This document shows, piece by piece, positions 35,663 to 44,786 of a stretch of DNA of 64,000 bases. Origin of the DNA: Leptospiraceae bacterium (GTDB lineage Bacteria > Spirochaetota > Leptospiria > Leptospirales > Leptospiraceae); assembly GCA_016711485.1 (NCBI GenBank), contig JADJSX010000006.1:730001-794000 (forward strand), in the 5' to 3' direction. Position numbers and translations under genes: made by a program. The notes below the pieces were generated by a model. The model was not told the origin of the DNA, searched no databases, and saw nothing but the letters and a program-made list of their open reading frames with translations. Each line of letters begins with the position of its first letter. The first letter of the stretch is position 1.

Positions 35663-36289
35663 TTAATTAAACTGAATAACTCGAATTACATCAGAATGAC
35701 AATCTTCTCTTTCTTGCCCTGAAACTGAAGATAATTTTGAATACCAAGAACCATTATCATATAACAAATCCAACCAGTACGTATAAAGTTTCGCTATTCC
35801 GTTTTGATTTGCTACATTTAAATTTAAAAATTCCGTATCCTGCAATCCTTTGACAGAAAAGTTTTCACCAGCAGTAGTTGTGATTTGAATCTTTTGAGGA
35901 TATACTTGATACGCAGTTCCGTCTTTTATTTTTTTACCTTTTCTCAATTCCCAAGATTGAATTTTAATTTGTTTTATATCGGTAACTTTCAGTTTTTTTT
36001 CGTATTTAATTCCTTCCTTAATATGGTGAAAGAAAATTTCTTCTTTCTCATAATCAATATTTCCTTCTACAAATCTACCGTCACATAATTTGACTGATAT
36101 GGAAGTTGTCTTAATATTTTTATCTTTTTTAGTCTCTTTTTTGGATGGGTCTTTTTTATCCACTGACTCTACAACTGGCGGGATTGGATCTTTGGGCGTA
36201 TCTATTGCCAAAACATGATTAGCCGCCAAAATAATAAAACAAATCAAAAGAAATTTTGGAAATATGAAAAAAGGAGAATATTTATTCAT
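35663..36289 (-). CDS. Exported protein of unknown function
   Basis: A 208-residue protein. A signal peptide with a hydrophobic core (about 12-28, LLICFIILAANHVLA) is followed by a Pro/Lys/Asp-rich linker (30-62) and a beta-rich domain (64-208) starting SVKLCDGRFVEGNIDYEKE, which resembles the short NG-x-x-x-G-x-V strand pairs of other exported proteins here. Two cysteines are present. It lies 14 bases downstream of the SPOR gene in the coaE transcript. Confidence 0.6.
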   Translation of the reverse strand: MNKYSPFFIFPKFLLICFIILAANHVLAIDTPKDPIPPVVESVDKKDPSKKETKKDKNIKTTSISVKLCDGRFVEGNIDYEKEEIFFHHIKEGIKYEKKLKVTDIKQIKIQSWELRKGKKIKDGTAYQVYPQKIQITTTAGENFSVKGLQDTEFLNLNVANQNGIAKLYTYWLDLLYDNGSWYSKLSSVSGQEREDCHSDVIRVIQFN

Positions 36290-36303
36290 ATATAAAAAAC
36301 AAT

Positions 36304-37053
36304 CTAAGGTTTACTATTTTTTACAACCATTGCAGAAGCTTGGGTTGCAGAATCTAAACCTTGTACTATTTTTTCTAATTCTTCCTTAGCAGTTGATTTT
36401 CCAACTCTAACTACAAAAAAATCTCTCTGTTTTAGAATATACGGAACATATTTTCCTGGAAATTTGTTTTTAGTATTTACGTTTTCTTTAAACTTATTCG
36501 CTTGTTCTTGTGAACTAAATGCTCCTAATTGAATCGTATAAAATATTTTTTCTTCCAATACAATTGGATTTTTGGCTGGAACGTTAGTGTATTTTCTTGG
36601 CTGAATTATTTTATTTGGTAAAACAGCATTAGGCGCAGTTTTGAGATTTGCCGTTCCTACAATGGGTGTCGGTTTATTTATTACAGTTGGAGTTGGAGGT
36701 TTTTTGATTGTATCTTCCTTAACTTCTACAACTGGAGTCGGATTTATATTTGCCTTTGGTTTTTCAGGAAGAGGTGTTTGATTGCTTAGTATAATTTCTT
36801 CTGACTCTGTATTAAGCGGCTTCTCTACACTCGGTGGCGGTACAACATCATCTTCATGATAGTCTTTCGTAACATTTTCATTTGATTTTGTGTCATCCTT
36901 TTCTTGACTCACTGGATCTTTCATAGCCACACTTTTTTTTCCCATAGAGTTTCCGAGAATAAAAAAATAAGCCATCAAACCAATCAGTATCACAACACTG
37001 AAAATAATTCTTCTTAAATCTAAATTAATTGTATAAAACGTTCTTTCTTTCAT
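36304..37053 (-). CDS. SPOR-domain membrane protein
   Basis: A 249-residue bitopic protein: a short cytoplasmic start, one membrane helix (about 13-32, IIFSVVILIGLMAYFFILGN), a Pro/Thr/Lys-rich periplasmic spacer (about 35-165) and a C-terminal SPOR domain (about 168-245: FYTIQLGAFSSQEQANKF ... YVPYILKQRDFFVVRVGKS). SPOR domains bind denuded glycan strands at division sites, so a role in septal peptidoglycan is likely. It follows coaE by 11 bases. Confidence 0.88.
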   Translation of the reverse strand: MKERTFYTINLDLRRIIFSVVILIGLMAYFFILGNSMGKKSVAMKDPVSQEKDDTKSNENVTKDYHEDDVVPPPSVEKPLNTESEEIILSNQTPLPEKPKANINPTPVVEVKEDTIKKPPTPTVINKPTPIVGTANLKTAPNAVLPNKIIQPRKYTNVPAKNPIVLEEKIFYTIQLGAFSSQEQANKFKENVNTKNKFPGKYVPYILKQRDFFVVRVGKSTAKEELEKIVQGLDSATQASAMVVKNSKP

Positions 37054-37064
37054 TGGTTTTCCTC

Positions 37065-37688
37065 TTATCCACTAGGATAATTTTTACTCATTATGTGAGA
37101 ATAAATAACATTACATTCTGAATTCAGATGCGCTATATCCTTATCATTAATAATTTTAAAGTCGGATAACTCTAACTTTTTCTTAATATCCATCTGATTC
37201 GCTAATCTATTTCTAAATTCTTCTTCGGATATATTGTCTCGCTTTTTTACTCTTTCCCAAAGATGAGCATAATCAGCATATACAGTTAGTGTAGCATCAC
37301 AAATACTCTCTCCTTTTGCTTCAAAAAGTAAAGGAGCTTCCCAAGCAATCATCCTGTTATCCGAAACAGAATGAATTACCTCCAAGGTTTTTTCTCGAAT
37401 CCTGGGATGTAATAACGCATTTAACTTTCCAATTGCGTTTTTATCTGAAAAAACAATTCCTGCAATCTTTTTTCTATCCAAATTCTGGTTATCATCCAAA
37501 ATTTCATTTCCCAAAAGGGTTATTAATTCTGATTTAATTGGGGAATCAATCGATGTGAAACTATGCGCAATTTCATCTGCAGAGATTCGGATAGCACCAA
37601 AGGATTCAAATATTTTAGAGACTACAGATTTTCCACTTCCCATAGTTCCAGTTATACCTAATACAAACCGCTTTGACCATTCTTTCAT
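37065..37688 (-). CDS. coaE: Dephospho-CoA kinase
   Basis: CoaE phosphorylates dephospho-CoA, the last step of coenzyme A synthesis. The P-loop GITGTMGSGKSVVSKIFE starts near residue 11, and ADEIAH, HPRIREK and WEAPLLFEAKG (lid and substrate region) are conserved. Its 207 residues match the family. It is the first gene of a minus-strand run with a SPOR protein and two exported proteins, and is divergent from eno. Confidence 0.94.
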   Translation of the reverse strand: MKEWSKRFVLGITGTMGSGKSVVSKIFESFGAIRISADEIAHSFTSIDSPIKSELITLLGNEILDDNQNLDRKKIAGIVFSDKNAIGKLNALLHPRIREKTLEVIHSVSDNRMIAWEAPLLFEAKGESICDATLTVYADYAHLWERVKKRDNISEEEFRNRLANQMDIKKKLELSDFKIINDKDIAHLNSECNVIYSHIMSKNYPSG

Positions 37689-37874
37689 TTGAAACTATCC
37701 TTTATTAATTTCGGTTCAAAGGCAAAATATGAACTAAAAAGTTTATTGGTTTTTCTTTTTTATTACCGTTAATAAATTATAGGAAATTGTTTTATTTTAA
37801 AATTTTGCTTGGAAAAATCATAGCAAAAACAATATTCTCGTATTAGTATTTTTAGCTTAGAGAGGTTTTATTCC

Positions 37875-39182
37875 GTGAAAAATTCACCAATTATCGAAAT
37901 TATTAAAGCAAGAGAAATTTTAGACTCTAGAGGTAACCCTACCATTGAAGTCGATGTTCATTTACAAAGTGGCCATATAGGTCGTGCAGCCGTTCCTTCT
38001 GGGGCTTCTACAGGAGAATACGAAGCAGTCGAACTTAGAGACGGAGATAAAAAACGTTATGGGGGAAAGGGAGTTTTAAAAGCTGTTCAAAATGTAAATA
38101 CAAGACTTTCCAAATTAATTGTGGGACTAAGTGCCCTCGAACAAACATTAATCGACGAAAAAATGATCAAAGAAGATGGAACCTCCAATAAAGCAAATAT
38201 TGGTGCCAATGCTATTTTAGGAGTATCTTTAGCAGTTGCAAATGCTGCGGCAAAATACTGTAACCTTCCTTTATATAGATATATAGGTGGAAATTTCGCT
38301 AGAGAACTACCAGTCCCAATGATGAATATTATCAATGGAGGGTCGCATGCAGATAATAATGTGGACTTCCAAGAATTTATGATTTTGCCAGTAAGTGCAA
38401 CTTCTTTTAAAGAAGGTCTTAGAATGGGAGCGGAAGTTTTTCATGCTTTGAAATCCGTTTTACATGCAAAAGGTCTCAATACAGCTGTGGGAGACGAAGG
38501 TGGATTTGCCCCTGATCTAAAAAGTAATTCAGAAGGATTTGAAGTTATATTAGAAGCAATCAAAAAAGCCGGATTCAAACCAAAAGATGATATATTAATT
38601 GGATTAGATGCTGCTTCTAGTGAATTTTATGATAAAAAAACAAAAAAATACATTTTAAAAGCAGAAAAAAATCCTGAAAAAACAAGTGAACAGTTAGTAG
38701 ACTACTACGCAGAATTAGTCGCAAAATACCCAATCATCACAATTGAAGACGGATTAGATCAAAACGATTGGAAAGGTTGGAAATTATTAACTGATAAATT
38801 AGGTAAAAAAATTCAATTGGTTGGGGATGATTTATTTGTAACAAATATCCAAAAACTACAAAAAGGTATAGAGGAAGGAATTTGCAATTCTATCTTAATC
38901 AAAGTAAACCAAATTGGAACGTTAACCGAAACTCTGTCAGCGATTGAAATGGCAAAACGCTCTGGTTATACAGCTGTAGTTAGTCATAGAAGTGGGGAAA
39001 CAGAAGATACAACGATTTCTCATATTGCAGTTGCAACAAATTCTGGACAAATCAAAACAGGCTCTCTCTCTCGCACAGACAGAATTGCCAAATACAATGA
39101 ATTACTCAGAATAGAAGAAGAATTAGGATCAACAGCAATCTACAAAGGGAAAAAAACATTTTACAATCTAAATGTTAAATAA
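37875..39182 (+). CDS. eno: Enolase
   Basis: Enolase converts 2-phosphoglycerate to phosphoenolpyruvate. It begins with GTG after AGAGAGG. Hallmarks are ILDSRGNPTIEVDV, VPSGASTGEYEAVELRD, MNIINGGSHADNNVDFQEF, the metal ligands in GLDAASSEF, IEDGL and GDDLFVTN, and SHRSGETEDTTI. Length (435) is typical. Its last 11 bases overlap the next gene, a DivIC/FtsB-like protein, as eno-ftsB pairs do in many bacteria. Confidence 0.98.
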   Translation: MKNSPIIEIIKAREILDSRGNPTIEVDVHLQSGHIGRAAVPSGASTGEYEAVELRDGDKKRYGGKGVLKAVQNVNTRLSKLIVGLSALEQTLIDEKMIKEDGTSNKANIGANAILGVSLAVANAAAKYCNLPLYRYIGGNFARELPVPMMNIINGGSHADNNVDFQEFMILPVSATSFKEGLRMGAEVFHALKSVLHAKGLNTAVGDEGGFAPDLKSNSEGFEVILEAIKKAGFKPKDDILIGLDAASSEFYDKKTKKYILKAEKNPEKTSEQLVDYYAELVAKYPIITIEDGLDQNDWKGWKLLTDKLGKKIQLVGDDLFVTNIQKLQKGIEEGICNSILIKVNQIGTLTETLSAIEMAKRSGYTAVVSHRSGETEDTTISHIAVATNSGQIKTGSLSRTDRIAKYNELLRIEEELGSTAIYKGKKTFYNLNVK

Positions 39183-39615
39183 AAATCAAATACAAATTTT
39201 CTTCGGACTGATTTCCGTCTTTTTGATAATTTATTCAGCCATACTTGGCTCGAATGGTATATTAGAAAGACGATTATTGGAAAGTCGTTTAAATTCCTTA
39301 AAAGAGGAAGTAGAAAGATTAGAAACCGAAAATATGCATTTAGAAGCTAAAAAGAAATTTCTACGAGATGATGAGACTGCATTGGCAAAAGAAGCTAGTA
39401 AATACTACTTACTTTCAGAAGATTCTAAGATTATAAAATTCAAAGAAACAGTATCGAATGAATCGAATGATAGTTTATTTGCTTCAAGTCTGCCGGCATC
39501 TCATTTTAAGAAAAAGGACATCAAAGAACGCATCCCTCCAGTTGATATGTTAAAGTTTTTTTATATTGTAGGAGCCGGTGCGATTTTAATTGGTGTTTTC
39601 ATGAAATTTAGATAA
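39172..39615 (+). CDS. Septum formation initiator (DivIC/FtsB) family protein
   Basis: A 147-residue membrane protein of the DivIC/FtsB family. One helix (about 8-27) is followed by a coiled coil (RLLESRLNSLKEEVERLETE, about 33-65) and a short conserved stretch LRDDETALAKEASKYYLL, where the family has its FxE/R-x-x-L region. Unusually, a second helix lies at the C-terminus (about 127-144). The gene starts inside the end of eno and is followed by clpP, so division, glycolysis and proteolysis genes share one message. Confidence 0.82.
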   Translation: MLNKNQIQIFFGLISVFLIIYSAILGSNGILERRLLESRLNSLKEEVERLETENMHLEAKKKFLRDDETALAKEASKYYLLSEDSKIIKFKETVSNESNDSLFASSLPASHFKKKDIKERIPPVDMLKFFYIVGAGAILIGVFMKFR

Positions 39616-39621
39616 TAAAAA

Positions 39622-40263
39622 GTGGTAGATATGAACTTGAATCCAACAAACTTACTTAAATCAGAAGATGAATCAGAGGAAAAAGCACCTAATATTTTAG
39701 AGGAGCTTAAAAATGGGAACTCTATTCAAAAGAAATTTTTAGACGCCAGAAAGATTTTCCTTTGGGGACCTGTGATGGACGAATCCGCAAAAGAAATAGT
39801 AAACAAACTTATGTATCTAGAAATGATTGATCCCGGAAAGGAAATCACATTTTATATCAATAGCCCGGGTGGAGTTATTACCTCAGGGATGACTATTTAC
39901 GATACAATGAAAATGATTTCTTCTCCTGTTGCGACGGTATGTATGGGCATGGCAGCATCTATGGGCTCACTCTTATTATGCGCTGGTGAAAAAGGTAGAA
40001 GATTTATTTATCCAAGCGGGAAAGTCATGATTCATCAGCCAAGCATTGGCGGACAAATTGTTGCACCTGCAACTGATATTCGAATTCATGCAAACGAAAT
40101 CAAAAAAACTAAAGAGTTACTCAATTTGATTTTGGCAGAAGCATGCAATCAACCTCTTGAAAAAATTGCACAGGATACAGATAGAGATTATTACATGACT
40201 GCCAAGGAAGCAATTGAATATGGAATAGTAGACGTATTATCTACTTCGATCCATGTCCAATAA
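39622..40263 (+). CDS. clpP: ATP-dependent Clp protease proteolytic subunit
   Basis: ClpP serine peptidase, 213 residues. The catalytic Ser113 is in CMGMAASMGSLLLCAG and His138 in KVMIHQPSIGG, with the Asp in the DTDRDYYM region and the end signature AKEAIEYGIVD. GTG at 39622 or ATG at 39631 could be the start; both give the same mature domain. It uses Clp ATPases outside this window. Its end overlaps the next gene by 11 bases. Confidence 0.95.
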   Translation: MVDMNLNPTNLLKSEDESEEKAPNILEELKNGNSIQKKFLDARKIFLWGPVMDESAKEIVNKLMYLEMIDPGKEITFYINSPGGVITSGMTIYDTMKMISSPVATVCMGMAASMGSLLLCAGEKGRRFIYPSGKVMIHQPSIGGQIVAPATDIRIHANEIKKTKELLNLILAEACNQPLEKIAQDTDRDYYMTAKEAIEYGIVDVLSTSIHVQ

Positions 40264-40588
40264 TCTAGAGCTTGAAAGTGTATTTAGACTCTATTTAGAT
40301 CACACTAAAAGACAAGAAGACGGTGAGATAATTGTATTAGTGCTCAACTATCTCGCACTTCTTTTTCAAGATGAAGAAACCGAATCAACTGAGGCAGTTC
40401 TTTTAGAAGACTTTACTCAGTATGAGGTTGACGATTTTCTTAATTTTTATTTAGAAGATAACTTTGATAATTTCGAAGAATTACAGAATAAGTCGAAAAC
40501 AATGTTGAAGAATTTTTTAAAATTTTTGAAAGAAAAAAAATATTTTAATAAAGAAGAAGTAGAAGAATGGACGGAAATACTGCAGTAA
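40253..40588 (+). CDS. Small acidic protein of unknown function
   Basis: A 111-residue, strongly acidic, probably helical cytoplasmic protein (MSNNLELESVFRLYLDH ... EVEEWTEILQ). No family is recognised. It overlaps clpP by 11 bases upstream and the hydrolase by 22 bases downstream, so it is embedded in a translationally linked run. That placement, rather than its sequence, is the main evidence that it is a gene. Confidence 0.65.
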   Translation: MSNNLELESVFRLYLDHTKRQEDGEIIVLVLNYLALLFQDEETESTEAVLLEDFTQYEVDDFLNFYLEDNFDNFEELQNKSKTMLKNFLKFLKEKKYFNKEEVEEWTEILQ

Positions 40589-41580
40589 TTAACCTACACC
40601 CTCCCAAGTTTTTAAATAACAATCATCTTCAAACTATTTTCACAACGATTTTTCCTCCAAAAAATAATTTAAAAACTAAATACGCATCTGATGTAATAGT
40701 ACTTAAAACGAAAGACGATAGTGGAGACTTTCTCTGGTTAGATCACAACCCACCACTTGCAAAGTCGGACAAAAAGGCTATACCTTACAACGGGTATTAT
40801 ATGATATTATTTCATGGCATGGAAGGTACTTCCGATAGTCATTATATTGTTTCCTTGGCAGAAGCTGCTCTTGAGAATGGGTACGGGGTAATTCGTGTTA
40901 ACCAAAGAAGTTGTGGAAGAGGTGAAGGATTATCTAAAAAAGGATACAATGCAGGAAAAACCGATGATGTTGCTCTGATTGAAAATCATGTGTTCCGGCA
41001 TTTTTCAAAGAAAATTATCTTATGCGGATTTTCATTATCAGCAAATATTATATTAAAATACTTTGGTGAAAAGAGAACAATTCGTTCTAAATTTTTCTCA
41101 GCTGTGTCTCCTCCTTTGGATTTAAAAAGAGCCTGTGAGCATATTGACTCTCCAGCAGGTATATTTTATAGAAAAATATTTTTAGATTCTTTCAAAGATA
41201 AATTCAGACGAGGAGTTCTTGTCGCTCCAAAACATATAAAGGATAATGTTTACAAAGCCAAAACAATGTTTGACTTTGACGATATGGTGACAGGACCGCT
41301 TTTTGGATACAAAGGTGCATTAGACTATTATAAACACAATTCAAGTATTCACTATATTCATAAAATAAAAACAAAAGGAATTGTTATCCATGCAATGGAT
41401 GATCCGTTAATTCCACCCGATACATTTAGAAGCATCAATTGGAAAAAAATACCTACCCTTACCCCGCTTCTTACTGAGTCTGGAGGTCATGTAGGCTTTA
41501 TAACTAGAAAAACGGACGAAATTCCAGATGGAAAATGGCTTAATTTTATACTTCTGCAATTTTTTAAGAAATTAATCTGA
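40567..41580 (+). CDS. YheT-like alpha/beta hydrolase
   Basis: A 337-residue alpha/beta hydrolase of the YheT/ABHD1-3 group. The N-terminal part has NNHLQTIF, typical of the group. Catalytic features are LFHGMEGTSDSHYI (oxyanion region), the Ser nucleophile in GFSLSAN, the Asp in AMDDPLIPP, and the His in ESGGHVGFI. RVNQRSCGRGEGLS is also characteristic. Substrate is unknown; relatives act on lipid or ester bonds. It overlaps the acidic protein gene by 22 bases. Confidence 0.88.
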   Translation: MDGNTAVINLHPPKFLNNNHLQTIFTTIFPPKNNLKTKYASDVIVLKTKDDSGDFLWLDHNPPLAKSDKKAIPYNGYYMILFHGMEGTSDSHYIVSLAEAALENGYGVIRVNQRSCGRGEGLSKKGYNAGKTDDVALIENHVFRHFSKKIILCGFSLSANIILKYFGEKRTIRSKFFSAVSPPLDLKRACEHIDSPAGIFYRKIFLDSFKDKFRRGVLVAPKHIKDNVYKAKTMFDFDDMVTGPLFGYKGALDYYKHNSSIHYIHKIKTKGIVIHAMDDPLIPPDTFRSINWKKIPTLTPLLTESGGHVGFITRKTDEIPDGKWLNFILLQFFKKLI

Positions 41581-41630
41581 TTTAGTCATAAATTTATTGA
41601 TTAAATTCCTGCTTCTGGAAATATATTTCC

Positions 41631-42218
41631 ATGGGCTTACGAAATAAATTATTTCTGATTCTGTTCAATGTAAAGCAGGAAGACAAATGGGAAAGTTGGA
41701 AACGTTTTGCGATTAAAAATAATTATTTATTTTCTATTTTAAATGATCCAATTGAAAGACCAATCATTAGAGGAACGATCAACGAAAAACCATTTTCGAT
41801 TGAGGCAATTTACGAAAGTAATTTAGAAAAGAAATTCCAACTCAAAATTAAAAGCCCGATTCACAATCCGAAAGATAGTTACTTACTTATTCAGGATAAA
41901 AAAATTTTTAAAACTCAAAATGGCGTTTTTTTTAAATCGCTTCAGGGAATTTGCGATAACAAATTTCTTGAAAAAAAGTTTTTTATCAAAAGTAATTCGG
42001 AAAGACTTTCTACACAAATTTTACGAAACCCAACTTTATCAGAAGAGATTATATCTTTAGACAATTTTTCTATAGAAATAATTGGTTATGAACTTGTAAT
42101 AACAAGCTATACAATAAGCGAAATAAATAAGGAATTTATAGATTTATTGAAATTATTTTATTCATTTTTGACATACTTCGAAGAAATTTCCTTAACAACT
42201 ATGAATATTAGAACTTGA
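41631..42218 (+). CDS. Hypothetical protein
   Basis: A 195-residue protein with no signal peptide and no recognised family. It begins MGLRNKLFLILFNVKQEDK and consists of alternating short helices and strands, with a hydrophobic C-terminal stretch (FIDLLKLFYSFLTYFEEI). It follows the hydrolase by about 50 bases and may be on the same message. Codon use resembles its neighbours. Confidence 0.55.
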   Translation: MGLRNKLFLILFNVKQEDKWESWKRFAIKNNYLFSILNDPIERPIIRGTINEKPFSIEAIYESNLEKKFQLKIKSPIHNPKDSYLLIQDKKIFKTQNGVFFKSLQGICDNKFLEKKFFIKSNSERLSTQILRNPTLSEEIISLDNFSIEIIGYELVITSYTISEINKEFIDLLKLFYSFLTYFEEISLTTMNIRT

Positions 42219-42251
42219 TATAAAAGAAATTATTAATATAGGAGAAAGACC

Positions 42252-42332
42252 ATGGACATTCACATTTTAGCAATTTTAATTACTTCCTTTAAGGTAAATA
42301 GACAACCTTTTGTATTGTTACACCAAAGGTAA
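42252..42332 (+). CDS. Possible 26-residue peptide
   Basis: ATG at 42252 follows AGGAGAAAGACC, an excellent ribosome site, and opens a 26-codon frame with a short hydrophobic part (MDIHILAILITSF) and a basic end. An ACCTTT/AAAGGT repeat overlaps its 3' part. No family, and too short to be sure; the ribosome site is the only strong argument. Confidence 0.25.
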   Translation: MDIHILAILITSFKVNRQPFVLLHQR

Positions 42333-42339
42333 TTTAGTT

Positions 42340-43836
42340 TTAGCTCATTTTTAAAAATCTAGATCTAAATAACAAAAGTCCCAAAGGAGATAATGCGGAT
42401 ACACCGCCAATCCAAACCCATACCATATAATGATCTGGGTAAGAACTAGCTCCTTCTGGGACGTAAGTCGCAATAAGCCAACCAGACATGGGACCTGTAA
42501 TCATTTTTGCAAGAAAGTAAGGTAAGTAGGAAAGAGAAATATATGTCCCCTCTTTTCCTAATGGAGCAATTTCTGCTGAAAACTGCATTAACCTTGGAGA
42601 CCAAATTGCTTCTCCTAAAGAAAATAAAACAATAAAGAATACAATTCCAAAAATAATTGGATTTTGTTTTTCCAATGTCAGTTCCAACCAATCAACTAGA
42701 ATCATTTGACCAAACATCGTATGATTTAAAAATGCAAAAAAATCAGTAGGTAAAGTTGCCAAAAAAATAGAGACGGTAGAAATAATTGTACCTATAATCA
42801 ACATCGAATAAGATTTTATTTTTTTAGTAAAATGAGCTATAAGTGGAACTAAAAATATTATTATAACTGGATTAAGTATGCCATAAATTGCACCAACTTT
42901 AGTTCCTTCGCCTAACACGCGTATACCGTATTTGGGAAAAGTATAATTAAAATGGTAAAATACTAATTTCACAAATACAAGAATTCCAAGCATAGAAAGA
43001 TAAATCCAAAAAGACTTTTCCCAGAAAACTGTTTTCATTATTGAAACTGTGTCTTTTGTAGATTTACGTATTTCAGAATAAAAATTTACAATAAAGTTAG
43101 AAACGGAAATTTTTTCTTTAAGTAATTGAATATTCCCCAAAGAATCAATAGATATTCCTTCACGCATAGACAAAATTAATAACATAGAAGGGACAGTTAA
43201 TAGAAAACTAACTAAAAATATTATCTGGTAAGTCGAAATATTTATTTCAAAAAATGGTATAAATTGAATAGAGTATTCACCATAAACTAGCCTGACTTTA
43301 TCGAAAATATATCCACCAAGCGCAAAACCCACATTCATTAATGTATAAAAAAGTCCAAAGCCTAGTGCTGTATTTTCAGGTGTAGTAAATCTTTTTATCC
43401 CGACTGACATAACTGGAATTAGTAATGCATTTCCAATAGCAACGGGGATAAAGGCAAATAGAGTTACTATCCATAAGTGGTTGGAAAATGGCATAACTAA
43501 CCTTCCAATTAACATCGCGAACATACCAATTACTAAAGTTTTTTTTACACCAATTGCATCTACGACGGAACCTACTAAAATAGAAATACAAGTCATGATA
43601 GTCGACCAAACACCAATATAGGATCCGGCGGCTATATCTCCTAAACCGCAATCTTTTGATAAAAATAATACAAATGCCATATTAGAAGCACCATAAGCGG
43701 CATATTCAATTAATTTTGCAGTGAATAAAATCCAGATTTCCCTTGGAGAATTTTTTAAACCTTTTGCATAATTAACTAGAATATAAAGAAAACCAATAGA
43801 AAGTATTAGAGAGGAAAAATAAAAAATATAATTCAT
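42340..43836 (-). CDS. MFS transporter
   Basis: A 498-residue major facilitator protein with 12 or more membrane helices. The loop 2-3 motif appears as GSVVDAIGVKKTLVIGMFAM, followed by IGRLVMPF, and FGLFYTLMNVGFALGGYIFD marks the fourth/fifth helix region. Some features recall peptide-transporter-like (POT) members, but the substrate cannot be inferred. It begins one base after a class I glutamine amidotransferase gene, with which it is probably co-transcribed. Confidence 0.88.
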   Translation of the reverse strand: MNYIFYFSSLILSIGFLYILVNYAKGLKNSPREIWILFTAKLIEYAAYGASNMAFVLFLSKDCGLGDIAAGSYIGVWSTIMTCISILVGSVVDAIGVKKTLVIGMFAMLIGRLVMPFSNHLWIVTLFAFIPVAIGNALLIPVMSVGIKRFTTPENTALGFGLFYTLMNVGFALGGYIFDKVRLVYGEYSIQFIPFFEINISTYQIIFLVSFLLTVPSMLLILSMREGISIDSLGNIQLLKEKISVSNFIVNFYSEIRKSTKDTVSIMKTVFWEKSFWIYLSMLGILVFVKLVFYHFNYTFPKYGIRVLGEGTKVGAIYGILNPVIIIFLVPLIAHFTKKIKSYSMLIIGTIISTVSIFLATLPTDFFAFLNHTMFGQMILVDWLELTLEKQNPIIFGIVFFIVLFSLGEAIWSPRLMQFSAEIAPLGKEGTYISLSYLPYFLAKMITGPMSGWLIATYVPEGASSYPDHYMVWVWIGGVSALSPLGLLLFRSRFLKMS

Positions 43837-43837
43837 T

Positions 43838-44545
43838 CTATATTCTTTTTTCTGAGTTTAGGATAAAATAGGATATAAAATTTTTTACGAATTTCCAGCC
43901 ATCGCGACTCTCATGAAATTCCTCTGGATGGGACTGTATAGAAAATGATGGGTAACTTTTATGTATAAGCCCTTCTATTTTACAATTTTTACTAGTGCAG
44001 GTTACTTCTAAAAATTCTGGTACAATTGATTTGACTTCTTGTTCATGTTTAGATTTTGAAATAAACGAATTAATATTTCCAATGATAGATTTAATTCTTG
44101 GATGAAGAACAGAAATTTCTCTAAACTCATTATATTTTTTTCCAGGGATATTTTCTCGATTTTCCACATAATCAATAGTAGCCCCATAGATCCAAGCGAA
44201 TAGTTGATGTGAAAAACAAATTCCTAAAAATGGAATGTTTTTTTCGATCACATGTTCCTTTAGATCTTTTCCAAATTCTACAACCCAATCATAATTTTCT
44301 GTTATGTTCGCATAACTCCCTAAGGAAATAACTCCTATTATCCTCTTATTATTCCTATCTAAATGTAAAAAATAATCTTTCAATGTTTTATCAGTATCTG
44401 GATGCGACGGGAAAAACACTTCAATATAGGAATTCAAGTTTTTACTTTCTTGCAGTACTTCAAAGTGCAATTTGGAAATTACATTTATCCCATCACTAGA
44501 TGGTTGTTTCAAAAAAGGATCAATAATTAAGAGGATATTCTGCAT
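43838..44545 (-). CDS. Class I glutamine amidotransferase-like protein
   Basis: A 235-residue GATase1-fold protein. The nucleophile elbow is FLGICFSHQLFAW (Cys about 101) and the His-Glu pair is in FSIQSHPEEFHES near residue 203. It resembles free-standing GATases of the GMP-synthase type that hydrolyse gamma-glutamyl amides or act as peptidases rather than supplying a synthase. The adjacent MFS gene could move its substrate or product; that is a guess. Confidence 0.85.
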   Translation of the reverse strand: MQNILLIIDPFLKQPSSDGINVISKLHFEVLQESKNLNSYIEVFFPSHPDTDKTLKDYFLHLDRNNKRIIGVISLGSYANITENYDWVVEFGKDLKEHVIEKNIPFLGICFSHQLFAWIYGATIDYVENRENIPGKKYNEFREISVLHPRIKSIIGNINSFISKSKHEQEVKSIVPEFLEVTCTSKNCKIEGLIHKSYPSFSIQSHPEEFHESRDGWKFVKNFISYFILNSEKRI

Positions 44546-44768
44546 ATTATATATGAATAAATTATGAAAGAAGTTCTGGCGTAAACAATAAATATTGCAA
44601 ACCTAAAAGTAATGTAGCATAAAAATTTTGCGGAAAACTATTGATATATGCGAATTTATTCAGAATAATGTTCGCTAGAGCCTAGGACTGTCAGTGTAAT
44701 AATTTTTCACCATATAAATATAGATTTTTAATCTACATTTCTTTGATTAATTATTTTCATGGTTTAAC

Positions 44769-44784
44769 GTAAGGTAAGTTAATA
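44769..44784. repeat. Solo copy of the TIR end sequence
   Basis: GTAAGGTAAGTTAAT matches the reverse-complement end of the dispersed element (TAAGGTGAGTTA) with one difference. It lies directly before the BioH-like start codon, where it must overlap the leader. No partner end was found nearby, and the adjoining sequence is unlike that of the element at 19213. Confidence 0.35.
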
Positions 44785-44786
44785 AC

